Positions 37,549 through 47,872 of a DNA stretch of 64,000 nt are shown here, one piece after another; within the stretch, counting starts at the first letter, position 1, and the number at the start of each line of letters is the position of its first letter. The notes beneath the pieces are model-generated. The model searched no databases and had not been told where the DNA came from. It saw only the letters and a list, made by a program, of their open reading frames with translations. This stretch comes from a gamma proteobacterium NOR5-3 (GTDB taxonomy: Bacteria > Pseudomonadota > Gammaproteobacteria > Pseudomonadales > Halieaceae), in contig DS999406.1 in assembly GCA_000158155.1 (NCBI GenBank), positions 14,084 to 78,083 on the forward strand, read 5' to 3'. The position numbers and the translations under genes are program-made.

Positions 37549-38793
37549 ATGGCATTCACCTACCGTAAACAGCATTTGTTCGCAGAAGACGTGGATTGCG
37601 AAGCCCTTGCCCAGCAATATGGCACGCCCTGCTATGTGTATTCCCGCAAAGCCATGGAGTCAGCACTTGAGGAATACCACAAGGCCCTCAAGGGCTGCGA
37701 GCACCTTGTTTGCTATGCGGTAAAAGCCAACTCCAATATTGCCGTGCTCGATATTCTGGCACGTTGCGGCGCCGGCTTTGACATTGTGTCTGTAGGTGAG
37801 CTGGAGCGCGTAATCGCCGCGGGCGGCGATCCGGGCAAAGTGGTGTTTTCCGGCGTTGTGAAGCGCCCGGACGAGATGCGTCGCGCCCTGCAGGTCGGTA
37901 TTCGCTGCTTCAACGTTGAATCAGAAGCTGAACTTGAAGTCCTGCAAGCGGTTGCCGCACAGTTGCAGGTGCAGGCCCCGGTGTCTGTGCGCGTCAACCC
38001 GGATGTTGACGCCGGCACTCACCCGTACATTTCAACGGGGCTGCGGGAGAATAAATTTGGCGTTGCGACTGATGCCGCCATGGCACTTTTACGCCGCGCA
38101 AAAACCTTGTCCAATATCGACGTCACCGGACTGGACTGCCATATCGGATCCCAGCTGATCGACATGTCACCGCTTTTGGATGCACTGCAACAACTGCTGC
38201 TTATGGTAGACACTCTTGAAGCCGAGGGCATCCACATTCGCCACCTGGACCTTGGCGGCGGCATCGGCGTGCGTTACCGGGACGAGCAACCCCCTGCGGT
38301 GGCTGACTATATAGCAGCGGTGCGCGAAGCGTTGGGCGATCGCGATCTGGCGCTGGTGTTCGAGCCGGGCCGCTCTATCGTCGCCAATGCTGGCGTGCTG
38401 CTGACCCGGGTGCATTACCTCAAAGAAACCGATGCCCACAGCTTCGCCCTGGTCGATGCAGCCATGAATGACTTTATCCGCCCGGCGCTGTATCAGGCCT
38501 GGGTCGATATTCAGCCCACAGGTCCCAGCGACGCCGAACCTCGGCTCTGGAACGTGGTGGGCCCGGTTTGCGAAACCGGTGATTTTCTTGGCAAGGATCG
38601 CGAACTGGCTATCGCGCCGGACACGCTTCTGGCCATACACGGTGCCGGTGCCTACGGCTTTGTGATGAGCTCGAACTACAATACCCGTCCCCGCGCTGCA
38701 GAAGTTATGATTGACGGTGACAGCGCCCACCTGATTCGAGAGCGCGAGACCATAGAGGACCTGTTGCGCGGCGAGCATCGCCTGCCGCAGTGA
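37549..38793 (+). CDS. lysA: diaminopimelate decarboxylase
   Basis: This 414-residue PLP enzyme of alanine-racemase fold III makes lysine from meso-diaminopimelate. The PLP lysine is Lys59 in YAVKANSN. The phosphate-binding glycine-rich loop is LDLGGGIGVRY, and the dimer-interface cysteine lies in GPVCETGDF. It sits between lptM and dapF, so both ends of DAP use are encoded together. Confidence 0.97.
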   Translation: MAFTYRKQHLFAEDVDCEALAQQYGTPCYVYSRKAMESALEEYHKALKGCEHLVCYAVKANSNIAVLDILARCGAGFDIVSVGELERVIAAGGDPGKVVFSGVVKRPDEMRRALQVGIRCFNVESEAELEVLQAVAAQLQVQAPVSVRVNPDVDAGTHPYISTGLRENKFGVATDAAMALLRRAKTLSNIDVTGLDCHIGSQLIDMSPLLDALQQLLLMVDTLEAEGIHIRHLDLGGGIGVRYRDEQPPAVADYIAAVREALGDRDLALVFEPGRSIVANAGVLLTRVHYLKETDAHSFALVDAAMNDFIRPALYQAWVDIQPTGPSDAEPRLWNVVGPVCETGDFLGKDRELAIAPDTLLAIHGAGAYGFVMSSNYNTRPRAAEVMIDGDSAHLIRERETIEDLLRGEHRLPQ

Positions 38794-38820
38794 AGCGACG
38801 AGCCGGATAACAACGATAAT

Positions 38821-39651
38821 ATGCCAGTGAAATTCACCAAAATGCACGGCGCAGGCAACGATTTCGTCATGATCGATACCATCAGCCAGCGCATAAAGCT
38901 CAAACCCCGGGATATCCGTAAAATCGCCGACCGTCGCCGGGGTATCGGCTGCGATCAGGTGCTGCTGGTCGAGCCTCCCGGACAGCCAAGTGCCGACTTT
39001 CGTTACCGCATCTTCAATGCGGATGGCAGTGAGGCCGGACAGTGCGGCAATGGTGCGCGCTGCTTTGCGCGGTTTGTTCGTCATCGGCGACTCACGCACC
39101 TGCAAAAAATGGTAGTGGAGGCGGGCAATAGCCTGATGACGCTGACGATTCGGGATAACCACGACGTAGAAGTCGATATGGGACCACCTAACTTTGCGCC
39201 CAACGATATTCCCCTGCGTCGGGATCAGGAGGCCCTGGAATACGATCTGGTCGCCGCCGGCGAACAGCTGCGCATCGGCGCCGTATCCATGGGCAATCCG
39301 CATGCCATCTTACGCGTCGACGCTGTGGACAATGGCAGTCTCGAAAGACTCGGCGAGGCGATTCGCAGCCACAGTGATTTTCCCGAAGGCAGCAATGCCG
39401 GATTTTTAGAAATCGTGGATCGTCAAAACGTGCGTCTACGCGTTTTTGAGCGCGGCGTTGGAGAAACGCAGGCCTGCGGCTCCGGTGCCTGCGCCGCGGT
39501 GGTCTACGGTCGGCGCATGGGCTGGCTGGATGATCAAGTGACAGTGGAATTGACCGGGGGTAAGCTGAGCATTCACTGGCAGGGCGACAACAGCCCGGTA
39601 CTTATGACCGGCCCCACCGCCATCAGTTTCGAAGGTACCATCAGACTCTAG
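38821..39651 (+). CDS. dapF: diaminopimelate epimerase
   Basis: This 276-residue cofactor-independent epimerase interconverts LL- and meso-diaminopimelate for peptidoglycan and lysine. The two catalytic cysteines are Cys75 (QCGNGARC) and Cys219 (ACGSGAC). The N-terminal signature KMHGAGNDFVMID is intact. It lies 27 bp after lysA. The following 105 bp to the DUF484 gene contains nothing I recognise. Confidence 0.97.
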   Translation: MPVKFTKMHGAGNDFVMIDTISQRIKLKPRDIRKIADRRRGIGCDQVLLVEPPGQPSADFRYRIFNADGSEAGQCGNGARCFARFVRHRRLTHLQKMVVEAGNSLMTLTIRDNHDVEVDMGPPNFAPNDIPLRRDQEALEYDLVAAGEQLRIGAVSMGNPHAILRVDAVDNGSLERLGEAIRSHSDFPEGSNAGFLEIVDRQNVRLRVFERGVGETQACGSGACAAVVYGRRMGWLDDQVTVELTGGKLSIHWQGDNSPVLMTGPTAISFEGTIRL

Positions 39652-39756
39652 TCCGTGGTTTTACACCGGGACACCTGTTAACGCAGTGCTTAGTGAAGGT
39701 TTCGCAGCGGGAGCTTTACCCCGCTTTCCCATCGATCAAAAGAGGCAGACAGACCC

Positions 39757-40413
39757 GTGGACGAAGACGATATTCGAGACTTCCTGGTGCAGAACCCCGA
39801 CTATTTTCAGAAGAACCCCGAGCTTCTGGGTCTCATAGAAGTCCCGCACGCAACGGGCGCGGCGGTGTCACTGGTGGAGCGGCAGGTCAGTGTGCTCCGA
39901 GATAGAAACGTCGATCTACGCCATCGCCTCAGAGACCTTGGAAGCACGGCAAAAGACAACGACCAAATGTTTGCCGACACCCGGAAGTTGGTCCTGGGCT
40001 TACTGCCCGCTAACAATCTCGCGGAACTTGAATCTGCCCTCATCGCGGTGCTGCGCGATGCTTTCGATATTGAATACGCCAGCCTGACGCTGTTTGAGGA
40101 GGCAGACGGACATTCAGACCCCGTGCGGCGTGTCCCGGAGTCCCAGCTCAAAGGAAAGCTGGGCTCACTGCTAGCTCGAGGATCCGCAGGCTGCGGCGCG
40201 CTCAGAGCCGAGGACTTCAGCTTTCTGTTTCCCGGGGCAAAAATTGTGGGCTCTGCCGCGATCGCCCTCATTCAAAACGATGGCAAGTCTCTGGGTGCTA
40301 TCGCGGTGGGCAGCTCCAATGCCAACCACTACGATAGCAATATGGGCACGCTGTTTTTAGAGTTCGCTGCTGAAGTCATCGCGGGCCTGTTAATACGGCT
40401 CGATCGATCCTAA
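39757..40413 (+). CDS. DUF484 family protein (GAF-like)
   Basis: This 218-residue protein starts with the DUF484 motif VRDFL-type sequence IRDFLVQNPDYFQKNPELL. A coiled segment (about 45-70) and a GAF-like domain to the end follow. Genes of this family sit between dapF and xerC in most gammaproteobacteria, but their role is not established; a signal-sensing or division-linked role is only inferred from the GAF fold. The start is GTG, and xerC begins 3 bp after the stop. Confidence 0.88.
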   Translation: MDEDDIRDFLVQNPDYFQKNPELLGLIEVPHATGAAVSLVERQVSVLRDRNVDLRHRLRDLGSTAKDNDQMFADTRKLVLGLLPANNLAELESALIAVLRDAFDIEYASLTLFEEADGHSDPVRRVPESQLKGKLGSLLARGSAGCGALRAEDFSFLFPGAKIVGSAAIALIQNDGKSLGAIAVGSSNANHYDSNMGTLFLEFAAEVIAGLLIRLDRS

Positions 40414-40416
40414 GCG

Positions 40417-41352
40417 ATGTCTGGTGCCGCCACCACATCGGCGAGCCTGGCGCAGCGAATCGCTGCCTTCCTCGAATACCTTCGCAGTGTGCGCAGGCTT
40501 TCTTCGCACACCGTCACCGCCTATCGCAGAGACCTGGATAGCTTTGAGGACTTTTGCCAACAGCACAGCGTAACCGGTTGTTCCGATGTTCAGGAGAGCC
40601 ATGTCCGCCAATGGCTGGCCCAGGGGCATCGAACAGGCCTGGCGCCCAACAGTCTGCAACGTCGCCTCTCGGCATTGCGCGCCTATTTCCAGTGGGAGAG
40701 CAGCGATACGGGACAACGTCGCAACCCCGCGCTGGCGGTGCAGGCGCCGCGCAAGCGACGCAAGCTGCCGGGGACCCTTGAGGCCGATCAGGTGGGGGTG
40801 TATTTGCGCGCGGATGACAATGATCCGCTGCAGCTGCGGGATCTGGCTATGGCCGAACTGCTCTACTCCTCGGGTTTACGTCTGGCTGAGCTAAGGGCTG
40901 TGAACATCCACGATATCGATCGAAGCCAGAGCCTTATCTCCGTCACCGGTAAAGGCAGTAAAACCCGCACGGTGCCTGTGGGTCGCATAGCCATAGAAGC
41001 TATCGATGCCTACCTGCCCCACCGACCGACACCTACAAGTGCTGCGGACGAACAGGCCCTGTTTGTCAGTGGTCGCGGCAGACGCATCAGTGAGCGCTCC
41101 ATACAAGCGCGCATTCAATTGTTAGCACAGCGCAATGGGCTGGGGCGGGATGTACACCCGCATATGCTTCGCCATTCATTCGCCAGCCATCTTCTGGAAT
41201 CCAGCGGTGACCTGCGGGCGGTACAGGAGTTATTGGGACATAGCGATATATCCACCACGCAGATCTACACCCATCTGGACTTTCAGCATCTGGCCAAGGT
41301 CTATGACGGCGCTCACCCCCGGGCGCGCAAACGCAAGGACGAAAACAGCTAG
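40417..41352 (+). CDS. xerC: tyrosine recombinase XerC
   Basis: This 311-residue recombinase works with XerD at dif to resolve chromosome dimers. All catalytic residues are visible: Arg155 (SSGLRLAEL), Lys179 (VTGKGSKTR), His249-x2-Arg252 (HMLRHSFASH), His275 (LLGHSDIS) and nucleophile Tyr284 (TQIYTH). The N-terminal SAM-like core-binding domain spans about 12-95. The genomic setting after dapF and DUF484 marks it as XerC rather than a phage or integron integrase. The stop overlaps the HAD gene start (TAGTG). Confidence 0.96.
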   Translation: MSGAATTSASLAQRIAAFLEYLRSVRRLSSHTVTAYRRDLDSFEDFCQQHSVTGCSDVQESHVRQWLAQGHRTGLAPNSLQRRLSALRAYFQWESSDTGQRRNPALAVQAPRKRRKLPGTLEADQVGVYLRADDNDPLQLRDLAMAELLYSSGLRLAELRAVNIHDIDRSQSLISVTGKGSKTRTVPVGRIAIEAIDAYLPHRPTPTSAADEQALFVSGRGRRISERSIQARIQLLAQRNGLGRDVHPHMLRHSFASHLLESSGDLRAVQELLGHSDISTTQIYTHLDFQHLAKVYDGAHPRARKRKDENS

Positions 41353-42095
41353 TGGCCATCAAAGTTGTAACCTTCGATCTCGACAATACGCTCTGGGACG
41401 TGGAGCCGGCGCTTCTGCGTGCCGAAGAAGCGCAGCGCCAGTGGTTGCTGACGCATCGTCCCGGAGCCATGGGCAACATCAGCCATGATGAGCTCTGGGA
41501 TTTAAAGAAGCGCGTTTGGAAAGCACACCCGGAACTTGCCCACAATGTTACCGCCATGCGTCAGTTGTTTCTTCGCGAACTTCAGCTGGCGGCGGGCTAT
41601 AACGAACAGGATTCTACTGTAGGTGCGCAGCATGCCTTCGAGGTGTTTTTAGCAGAACGGCAGAACGTCGAACTCTACAGCGAGGCCCTGGGGGTACTCG
41701 AGGCTTTAGCCGGACGCTTTCGGCTCGGCGCCTTAACCAACGGCAATGCCGATGTTTATAAAACGGACGCCGGTGAATACTTTGATTTTGCCTTTCTTGC
41801 CGAGGACATCGGGGCCAGTAAACCCGCTCCGGACATGTTCCAAGCGGCTTTGAACACCACCGGCGTAAACGCCCATGAGGTTTTACATGTCGGCGACAAT
41901 CCGGAGCACGATATTCTGGGTGCGCTGCAGGTAGGCATGCATGCGATATGGCTTAACGCCGACGGTGCGCCCTGGTCGTCGACCAATAGCGACACAGGCT
42001 ACGCGCCTCACGGGACGATCACAGCGATCAGCGAGTTACCCGGCGCTGTGGCAGAACTGGAACGGCAGTTGAGTGAAGACTCCATAGACCGTTAG
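41352..42095 (+). CDS. HAD-superfamily hydrolase (YigB-like)
   Basis: This 247-residue HAD subfamily IA phosphatase has motif I DLDNTLWD (residues 8-15), motif II TNGN near 128, motif III Lys in ASKPAPDMF near 157, and motif IV GDNPEHDI near 182. In E. coli the equivalent YigB dephosphorylates FMN and other small phosphates; the substrate here is not proven. The GTG start overlaps the xerC stop. Its own stop shares bases TTAG with the convergent gene at 42092. Confidence 0.9.
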   Translation: MAIKVVTFDLDNTLWDVEPALLRAEEAQRQWLLTHRPGAMGNISHDELWDLKKRVWKAHPELAHNVTAMRQLFLRELQLAAGYNEQDSTVGAQHAFEVFLAERQNVELYSEALGVLEALAGRFRLGALTNGNADVYKTDAGEYFDFAFLAEDIGASKPAPDMFQAALNTTGVNAHEVLHVGDNPEHDILGALQVGMHAIWLNADGAPWSSTNSDTGYAPHGTITAISELPGAVAELERQLSEDSIDR

Positions 42096-42742
42096 TTGCC
42101 GAAACGGGCATCACCGTAGCTGGGACACTGCTCTACCGCTGCGGGCTCGGGACCTCCAACTGTTTTAATTTCGGCCAACCAGCATTCGTCAAAAATCGAG
42201 CAGTAGCAGTAGCTCAGACTGATGTTTTCAGTGTAAATAGCTGATTGCAGCGCTTCTACCGCGACACGATCCATGGTTTGAAAAAACATCAATGACTCCC
42301 CCGGTGCCAAAACCCGACGACTGACGTCACTCCGTCCATAACGGAGTTCGCTAGCCGCTGTCGGCCCCATAAGAGACGTGAGGACGGCACCCCAGTCACT
42401 TTGCGTCTCCCCGGCAATCAACAGCTGCATCTCGTGCATTCGCGCCGGACCCACGCCCACATTGTTGAGCTCCAGCGTAAATTCAGCCTGATCGTCACGT
42501 ACATGGTCCTTAATCGTTACCTGTACATAAGGCCACACGGTTGCTGCTGTTTGTTGACGTACCGCCTGAGACTCACTTAGCGTCGCGTAAAGTGCTACCG
42601 CTCCCGTAAAAACACCTGCCAGAGACAACAGTGTCTGCCAGAAGGTAAGGCGCAGGAACGCACGTTCGATACTGGCAAATCCGGTGGGCGCTTCATCCGC
42701 CGTCTTGCCATCGGAGCTCGCTGGGTCTTGGCTATCGTTCAT
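42092..42742 (-). CDS. unknown single-span membrane protein
   Basis: I do not recognise this 216-residue protein. Residues 1-30 are polar and probably cytoplasmic. One membrane helix lies at about 34-55 (LTFWQTLLSLAGVFTGAVAL), and the remainder is probably a periplasmic beta-rich domain. The C-terminal part contains several cysteines (YCYCSIFDECW), which could form disulfides in the periplasm. It lies 24 bp downstream of a P-II gene on the same strand and may be co-transcribed with it. Confidence 0.6.
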   Translation of the reverse strand: MNDSQDPASSDGKTADEAPTGFASIERAFLRLTFWQTLLSLAGVFTGAVALYATLSESQAVRQQTAATVWPYVQVTIKDHVRDDQAEFTLELNNVGVGPARMHEMQLLIAGETQSDWGAVLTSLMGPTAASELRYGRSDVSRRVLAPGESLMFFQTMDRVAVEALQSAIYTENISLSYCYCSIFDECWLAEIKTVGGPEPAAVEQCPSYGDARFGN

Positions 42743-42766
42743 AAGCGGACCGTGACAAACAACGTG

Positions 42767-43189
<423 letters not shown>

Positions 43190-43267
43190 TCATTCCGTCT
43201 CAGCAACCGGGAATTATGGAAACAACACCCCCCGCTTTAGGAGCCGACCCTCACCGCACTGCAAATG

Positions 43268-43291
43268 TTAACGAGAATGATTCTTATTACT
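43268..43291. promoter_or_regulatory. Fur-box-like operator upstream of the TonB receptor
   Basis: The stretch TTAACGAGAATGATTCTTAT at 43268-43287, continuing to TACT, contains overlapping copies of the GAGAATGATTCTTATT-type Fur recognition pattern. It lies about 85-105 bp before the receptor start, in the 267-bp gap shared with the divergent P-II gene. It should confer iron repression on the receptor. The call rests on motif match only. Confidence 0.65.
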
Positions 43292-43372
43292 TGTCTCTTT
43301 CACAGTAAATGAGTACCATCCTTTTCCTTGGCGTCCATCGTCCAGATTTTCTTTGCGTGCTTGGAGAGCATA

Positions 43373-45538
43373 ATGCACAACAGTACCGCCGGTTTTCGCC
43401 GTGCCACCCTGGCGCTGGCCGTATCCGTCACTCTCGCTACGGCAGTTCAGGCACAAGGCCCCGACTCAGAGCTAAAGCAAAGACCATCGGTTGTTGAAGA
43501 GGTTTTCATTTTTGCCGATACCGACGAGGTCCGCTCGCTACCAGGCTCTGCCGCGCTGGTGAGCCAGGAGCAATTCCAGATCGAATTTGCCAATGACATC
43601 AATCAGCTCCTCAAAACAGTCCCGGGTACCTACATCCGCGAAGAAGACGGCTACGGCCTGCGTCCCAATATTGGTATTCGCGGCGCCACCTCGGAGCGCT
43701 CCTCCAAAATCACCCTCATGGAAGACGGTGTGATGATTGCACCAGCGCCCTACTCCAACCCCTCGGCGTACTATTTTCCGACGGCCATGCGTATGCACAG
43801 CGTGGAAGTGTTAAAAGGCGCCCCGCTATTGCGCTACGGCCCGCAAACGACCGGAGGCGTGGTGAACATGGTCTCTACGCCGATCCCTGAATCGCTAAGC
43901 GGCAGCCTTGACCTTCGTGCGGGACAAAACGGCGAGCAGGATCTGCTGGCCAACATCGGCGGGCAATACGGCCAGTTCGGTTTTCTTCTGGAAACTGCCC
44001 AACGACGCAGCGACGGCTTCAAGGAGATCGATCGTGGTAGTGACAGTGGTTACGACATAGAGGATTACCTGGTAAAACTTGCCTGGACCGGCGAACGCCA
44101 GTCCCTCTTGCTCAAAGCGCAATACTCCAACGAGATATCTGACGAGACGTATCTGGGCCTCACCGACGCCGACTTCGCCAATAACGAAGACCGGCGCTAC
44201 GGGCTATCTGCCATTGATGAGATGAATAACTACCACGCGGGCGTCAGCCTGCGTTACGGCCTGCAGGTGACCGACGATCTGTCGATGACCGTCACGGCTT
44301 ACCAAAACAACTTTTCCAGAGACTGGTTCAAACTTGGCGGGGGTAACTCCTTCGTAAATGCAGCAAATGCCGGGGATGCTGCGGCTCAGGCAATTCTTGA
44401 CGGGACTGCAGATGCTTTCGGGCTCGGCTACAAACACAACAATCGTGACTATGAATCCCGCGGTATCGAGCTCAACCTGGATCACAGTCTCGGTGATCAC
44501 AGCCTCAGCTATGGTATGCGCGTGCACGAAGACGAAATGGATCGCTACCAGCCCATCGACGTCTATGACCAGATTAATGGTGAGCTGCTGCTCTCAGGAC
44601 GGATCGAGCCGGTAGGCAGCGACAATCGCCTGGAGGACGCAGAAGCTCTCTCGGCCTGGATTATCGACAGCTGGCAGCTAAGCAGCGCCTTAAACCTGAA
44701 CCTGGCGCTGCGCTACGAAGATGTCGATAGCAGCCGCCGTCAGTTTTCGGATCTCGATCGTGAGACGGACCCAACCCTGCGCAGCAACAACTCCAGGGAA
44801 TGGCTGCCCGGCGCCTCATTTACCTATGAGCTTAGCGACAAATGGCAGGCCTTGGCGGGCGTGCACCGCGGGTTTTCTCCGCTTGGAGGCGGTGCGCAGG
44901 ATTTTGAAGAGGCAGAAACCAGTATCAACTGGGAGGCCGGGGTTCGCTATACGGGCAGCTGGTACTTGGAAGCTATCGCCTTTTACAGCGACTTCGACAA
45001 CAAAACGGAAAATTGCTCCAACGCCAACCCTTGCAGCAATGGCGCTACCGCCGGTGCTTTCACCACAGGTCAAGCCGTCATTCAGGGCCTGGAGCTGCAA
45101 GCCAGTACTGTGCTGAATTTCGGCGACATAAATGCTCCCATCGATCTTGCGTATACCTACACCGACGCACAGATTAGCCGGGACAACATATCGGAAGGGT
45201 TCGATGACGGCGATACGCTCGCTGCAGTGCCGGAGAATACGCTCAGCCTGCGACTGGGCCTGGAGACGGCGATGAACTGGGACAACTACGCCGTAATCAA
45301 GTACATCGACGAGACCTGCGTAACTATCGGCTGTAATCGCGACAACAATGCCTTCAATCGGACCGAAGACCTGTTGGTCACCGACCTGATCAGTCGCTAC
45401 GCGCTCAACGACGACGCGGTGGTGTTTTTCAAATTCGAGAATGTCTTTGATGAACGTGCCATCGTGTCGCGACAGCCTGAGGGAGCCCGTCCTAACAAGC
45501 CCCGAACAGCGTCTGTGGGATTGCAGTACCAGTTTTAG
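43373..45538 (+). CDS. TonB-dependent outer-membrane receptor, FecA-like
   Basis: This 721-residue protein has a cleavable signal peptide (hydrophobic LALAVSVTLATAVQA) and a plug domain (about 55-170: LLKTVPGTYIREEDGYGLRPNIGIRGA...EVLKGAPLLRYGPQTTGGVVNMV). A 22-strand-type barrel follows, ending in LQYQF with terminal Phe. The plug motif GATSERSSKITLMEDG resembles FecA and other iron-carboxylate receptors. The Fur-like box upstream supports an iron role, although flanking genes concern nitrogen. No TonB, ExbB or ABC uptake genes are adjacent. The start at 43373 follows TTGGAGAG. A terminator follows at 45564. Confidence 0.9.
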   Translation: MHNSTAGFRRATLALAVSVTLATAVQAQGPDSELKQRPSVVEEVFIFADTDEVRSLPGSAALVSQEQFQIEFANDINQLLKTVPGTYIREEDGYGLRPNIGIRGATSERSSKITLMEDGVMIAPAPYSNPSAYYFPTAMRMHSVEVLKGAPLLRYGPQTTGGVVNMVSTPIPESLSGSLDLRAGQNGEQDLLANIGGQYGQFGFLLETAQRRSDGFKEIDRGSDSGYDIEDYLVKLAWTGERQSLLLKAQYSNEISDETYLGLTDADFANNEDRRYGLSAIDEMNNYHAGVSLRYGLQVTDDLSMTVTAYQNNFSRDWFKLGGGNSFVNAANAGDAAAQAILDGTADAFGLGYKHNNRDYESRGIELNLDHSLGDHSLSYGMRVHEDEMDRYQPIDVYDQINGELLLSGRIEPVGSDNRLEDAEALSAWIIDSWQLSSALNLNLALRYEDVDSSRRQFSDLDRETDPTLRSNNSREWLPGASFTYELSDKWQALAGVHRGFSPLGGGAQDFEEAETSINWEAGVRYTGSWYLEAIAFYSDFDNKTENCSNANPCSNGATAGAFTTGQAVIQGLELQASTVLNFGDINAPIDLAYTYTDAQISRDNISEGFDDGDTLAAVPENTLSLRLGLETAMNWDNYAVIKYIDETCVTIGCNRDNNAFNRTEDLLVTDLISRYALNDDAVVFFKFENVFDERAIVSRQPEGARPNKPRTASVGLQYQF

Positions 45539-45563
45539 AAACTGAAGTCTGCCGATCAAAGAG

Positions 45564-45587
45564 CCGACGTTTTTACGTCGGTTTTTT
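45564..45587 (+). terminator. rho-independent terminator of the TonB receptor gene
   Basis: CCGACGT pairs with ACGTCGG around TTTT, followed by six T. It lies 25 bp after the receptor stop. The T run abuts the left end of the inverted-repeat element at 45589. Confidence 0.9.
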
Positions 45588-45588
45588 A

Positions 45589-45862
45589 TGGCTCATCGCG
45601 GATAAGCGGGGTCAGCAACCGTATGCTGCTTCGCTTACCGCAAGACAGGCTTTCTCTGCTGATCGCAGTGTGAAGCAGGTAGCAGGCCAGACAAGCGGCA
45701 GCCCTTTGAGCTGCTCGAGCGTCCGTCGAGTGCGCTGTTTACTGCGCTGACGCCGATGGAGATGCGCGAGCAGCTCGAGTAAAGCGGGGCCGGGGCCACC
45801 CACCGGTGTGCCTTTGGAGTGGTACTCGGTAAAGCAAGTTTCGGCTAATCCGCGATGAACCA
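45589..45862. mobile_element. MITE-like element with about 21-bp terminal inverted repeats
   Basis: The left end TGGCTCATCGCGGATAAGCG and the reverse complement of the right end, TGGTTCATCGCGGATTAGCC, agree at 18 of 21 positions. The 274-bp element contains no gene. Its middle (45701-45803) is the dispersed repeat also seen at 1-62 and 141-232, itself bounded by GAGCTGCTCGAGC (45708-45720) and CGAGCAGCTCGAG (45767-45779). It sits exactly between two convergent terminators. No clear target-site duplication is visible because T and A runs flank it. Confidence 0.6.
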
Positions 45863-45869
45863 AAAAAAA

Positions 45870-45888
45870 GGGGGCCCAGAGGGCCCCC
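45870..45888 (-). terminator. rho-independent terminator of amtB
   Basis: GGGGGCCC pairs with GGGCCCCC around AGA. On the minus strand the stem is followed by eight T (complement of 45862-45869). It lies 35 bp after the amtB stop. Confidence 0.9.
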
Positions 45889-45923
45889 AAAAAACGCATT
45901 GAAATAATGCGCCCGCAAGATGG

Positions 45924-47165
45924 TTACTTAGCAGATACGAACTCCGGGTAGGCCTCCAGGCCACACTCGGAGAGATCCACACCTTCGTATTCCTCTTCTT
46001 CCGTGACTCGAATACCCATGACGGTCTTGATCGCGAAGAAAGTAATGAAGCTGGTGGCAAACACCCAACCAAAGATAGTCGCTGCGCCGATGAGCTGGCC
46101 GCTAAAGCTGGATCCGTCGTTAGTGACAGGGACCAGGAGCAGACCCAGCAGACCCACGACACCGTGCACCGAAATAGCACCGACGGGATCATCGATCTTG
46201 AGTTTGTCCAGAGTGATAATCGAGAACACCACCAGAATGCCGCCCACAGCGCCAAACAACGTAGCCAGCAGTGGCGTCGGTGTAGACGGCTCGGCGGTAA
46301 TCGCTACCAGACCAGCCAGGGCGCCGTTAAGAGCCATGGTCAGGTCAGCCTTGCCGAACATCAGACGTGCTGTGAGCAGAGCTGCAACCAAACCGCCGCA
46401 AGCGGCCGCGTTAGTGTTCATAAAGACCACGGCTACCGCATTGGCGTTCTCGACACTGGCGGTAGCCAATACGGATCCGCCGTTGAAACCGAACCAGCCC
46501 ATCCACAGAATGAAGGTACCGAGTGTCGCCATGGGCAGGTTGGCGCCGGGGATCGCTACTACAGAGCCATCGGCGCGGTACTTACCCTTTCGGGCCCCCA
46601 GCAAGAGCACGCCAGCAAGCGCGGCGGCAGCGCCGGCCATGTGTACGATGCCCGAGCCGGCAAAGTCAGACCAGCCAAGGTCGCCCAGAGTGTACATACC
46701 AAACACGGGATCGCCGCCCCAGGTCCAGTTGCCTTCCATGGGATAGATAAAACCGGTCATAACCACAGCAAAGATTAAGAAAGACCAGAGCTTCATGCGC
46801 TCCGCAACGGCACCAGACACAATGGACATGGCGGTTGCCACAAACACCACCTGAAAGAAGAAGTCCGCCGATGGGGCGTAGGTCGCAGCCTCTTCAGCTC
46901 CTGCAACACCGTCTCCGGTGATGCCTGCCAGCAGGCTGGCGCCCAGCGCGGGGTACATAATCGCATAACCGCAGACCATATACATGGTGCAGGCAATGGC
47001 AAACAGGGCAACGTTCTTGGTGAGAATCTCGGTGGTGTTTTTGGATCGCACCAGACCGGCTTCGAGCATGGCAAAGCCAGCCGCCATCCACATCACCAAA
47101 GCACCACACACCAGAAAGTAAAATGTGTCCAGTGCGTAGCTCAGTTCAAAAATTTGGTTTTCCAT
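45924..47165 (-). CDS. amtB: ammonium transporter
   Basis: This 413-residue inner-membrane ammonium channel has eleven membrane segments. The pore histidine pair is visible in GSGIVHMAGAAAAL near 175 and VHGVVGLLG near 325. The family signature DFAGSGIVHMAGG-like stretch is present. It starts FELSYALDTFYFLVCGALVMW and appears to lack the cleaved signal peptide of E. coli AmtB. The gene follows the second P-II gene by 54 bp, the standard glnK-amtB operon, and is probably driven by the sigma-54 promoter at 47668-47683. Confidence 0.95.
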   Translation of the reverse strand: MENQIFELSYALDTFYFLVCGALVMWMAAGFAMLEAGLVRSKNTTEILTKNVALFAIACTMYMVCGYAIMYPALGASLLAGITGDGVAGAEEAATYAPSADFFFQVVFVATAMSIVSGAVAERMKLWSFLIFAVVMTGFIYPMEGNWTWGGDPVFGMYTLGDLGWSDFAGSGIVHMAGAAAALAGVLLLGARKGKYRADGSVVAIPGANLPMATLGTFILWMGWFGFNGGSVLATASVENANAVAVVFMNTNAAACGGLVAALLTARLMFGKADLTMALNGALAGLVAITAEPSTPTPLLATLFGAVGGILVVFSIITLDKLKIDDPVGAISVHGVVGLLGLLLVPVTNDGSSFSGQLIGAATIFGWVFATSFITFFAIKTVMGIRVTEEEEYEGVDLSECGLEAYPEFVSAK

Positions 47166-47219
47166 GAAAAGTCTCTCGTGCTGAATTCGGGGCTGTTAGC
47201 GCGCTACTGAAAGGCGCTG

Positions 47220-47837
<618 letters not shown>

Positions 47838-47872
47838 CTACACTGCAGCAGCATCAGTCAGGAGATCTCTTT

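Noticed and set aside
38167-39303. 378-residue minus-strand frame across lysA/dapF
   Set aside because: It lies opposite two unmistakable enzymes with conserved catalytic residues and has no recognisable domain.
40417-41352. Tyrosine integrase of a mobile element
   Set aside because: Position after dapF and DUF484, protein length and motifs identify chromosomal XerC; no attachment site or cargo follows.
45612-45899. 95-residue open frame inside the inverted-repeat element
   Set aside because: The frame follows the repeat and matches only the equivalent minus-strand reading of the copy at 71-355; no start signal or domain.
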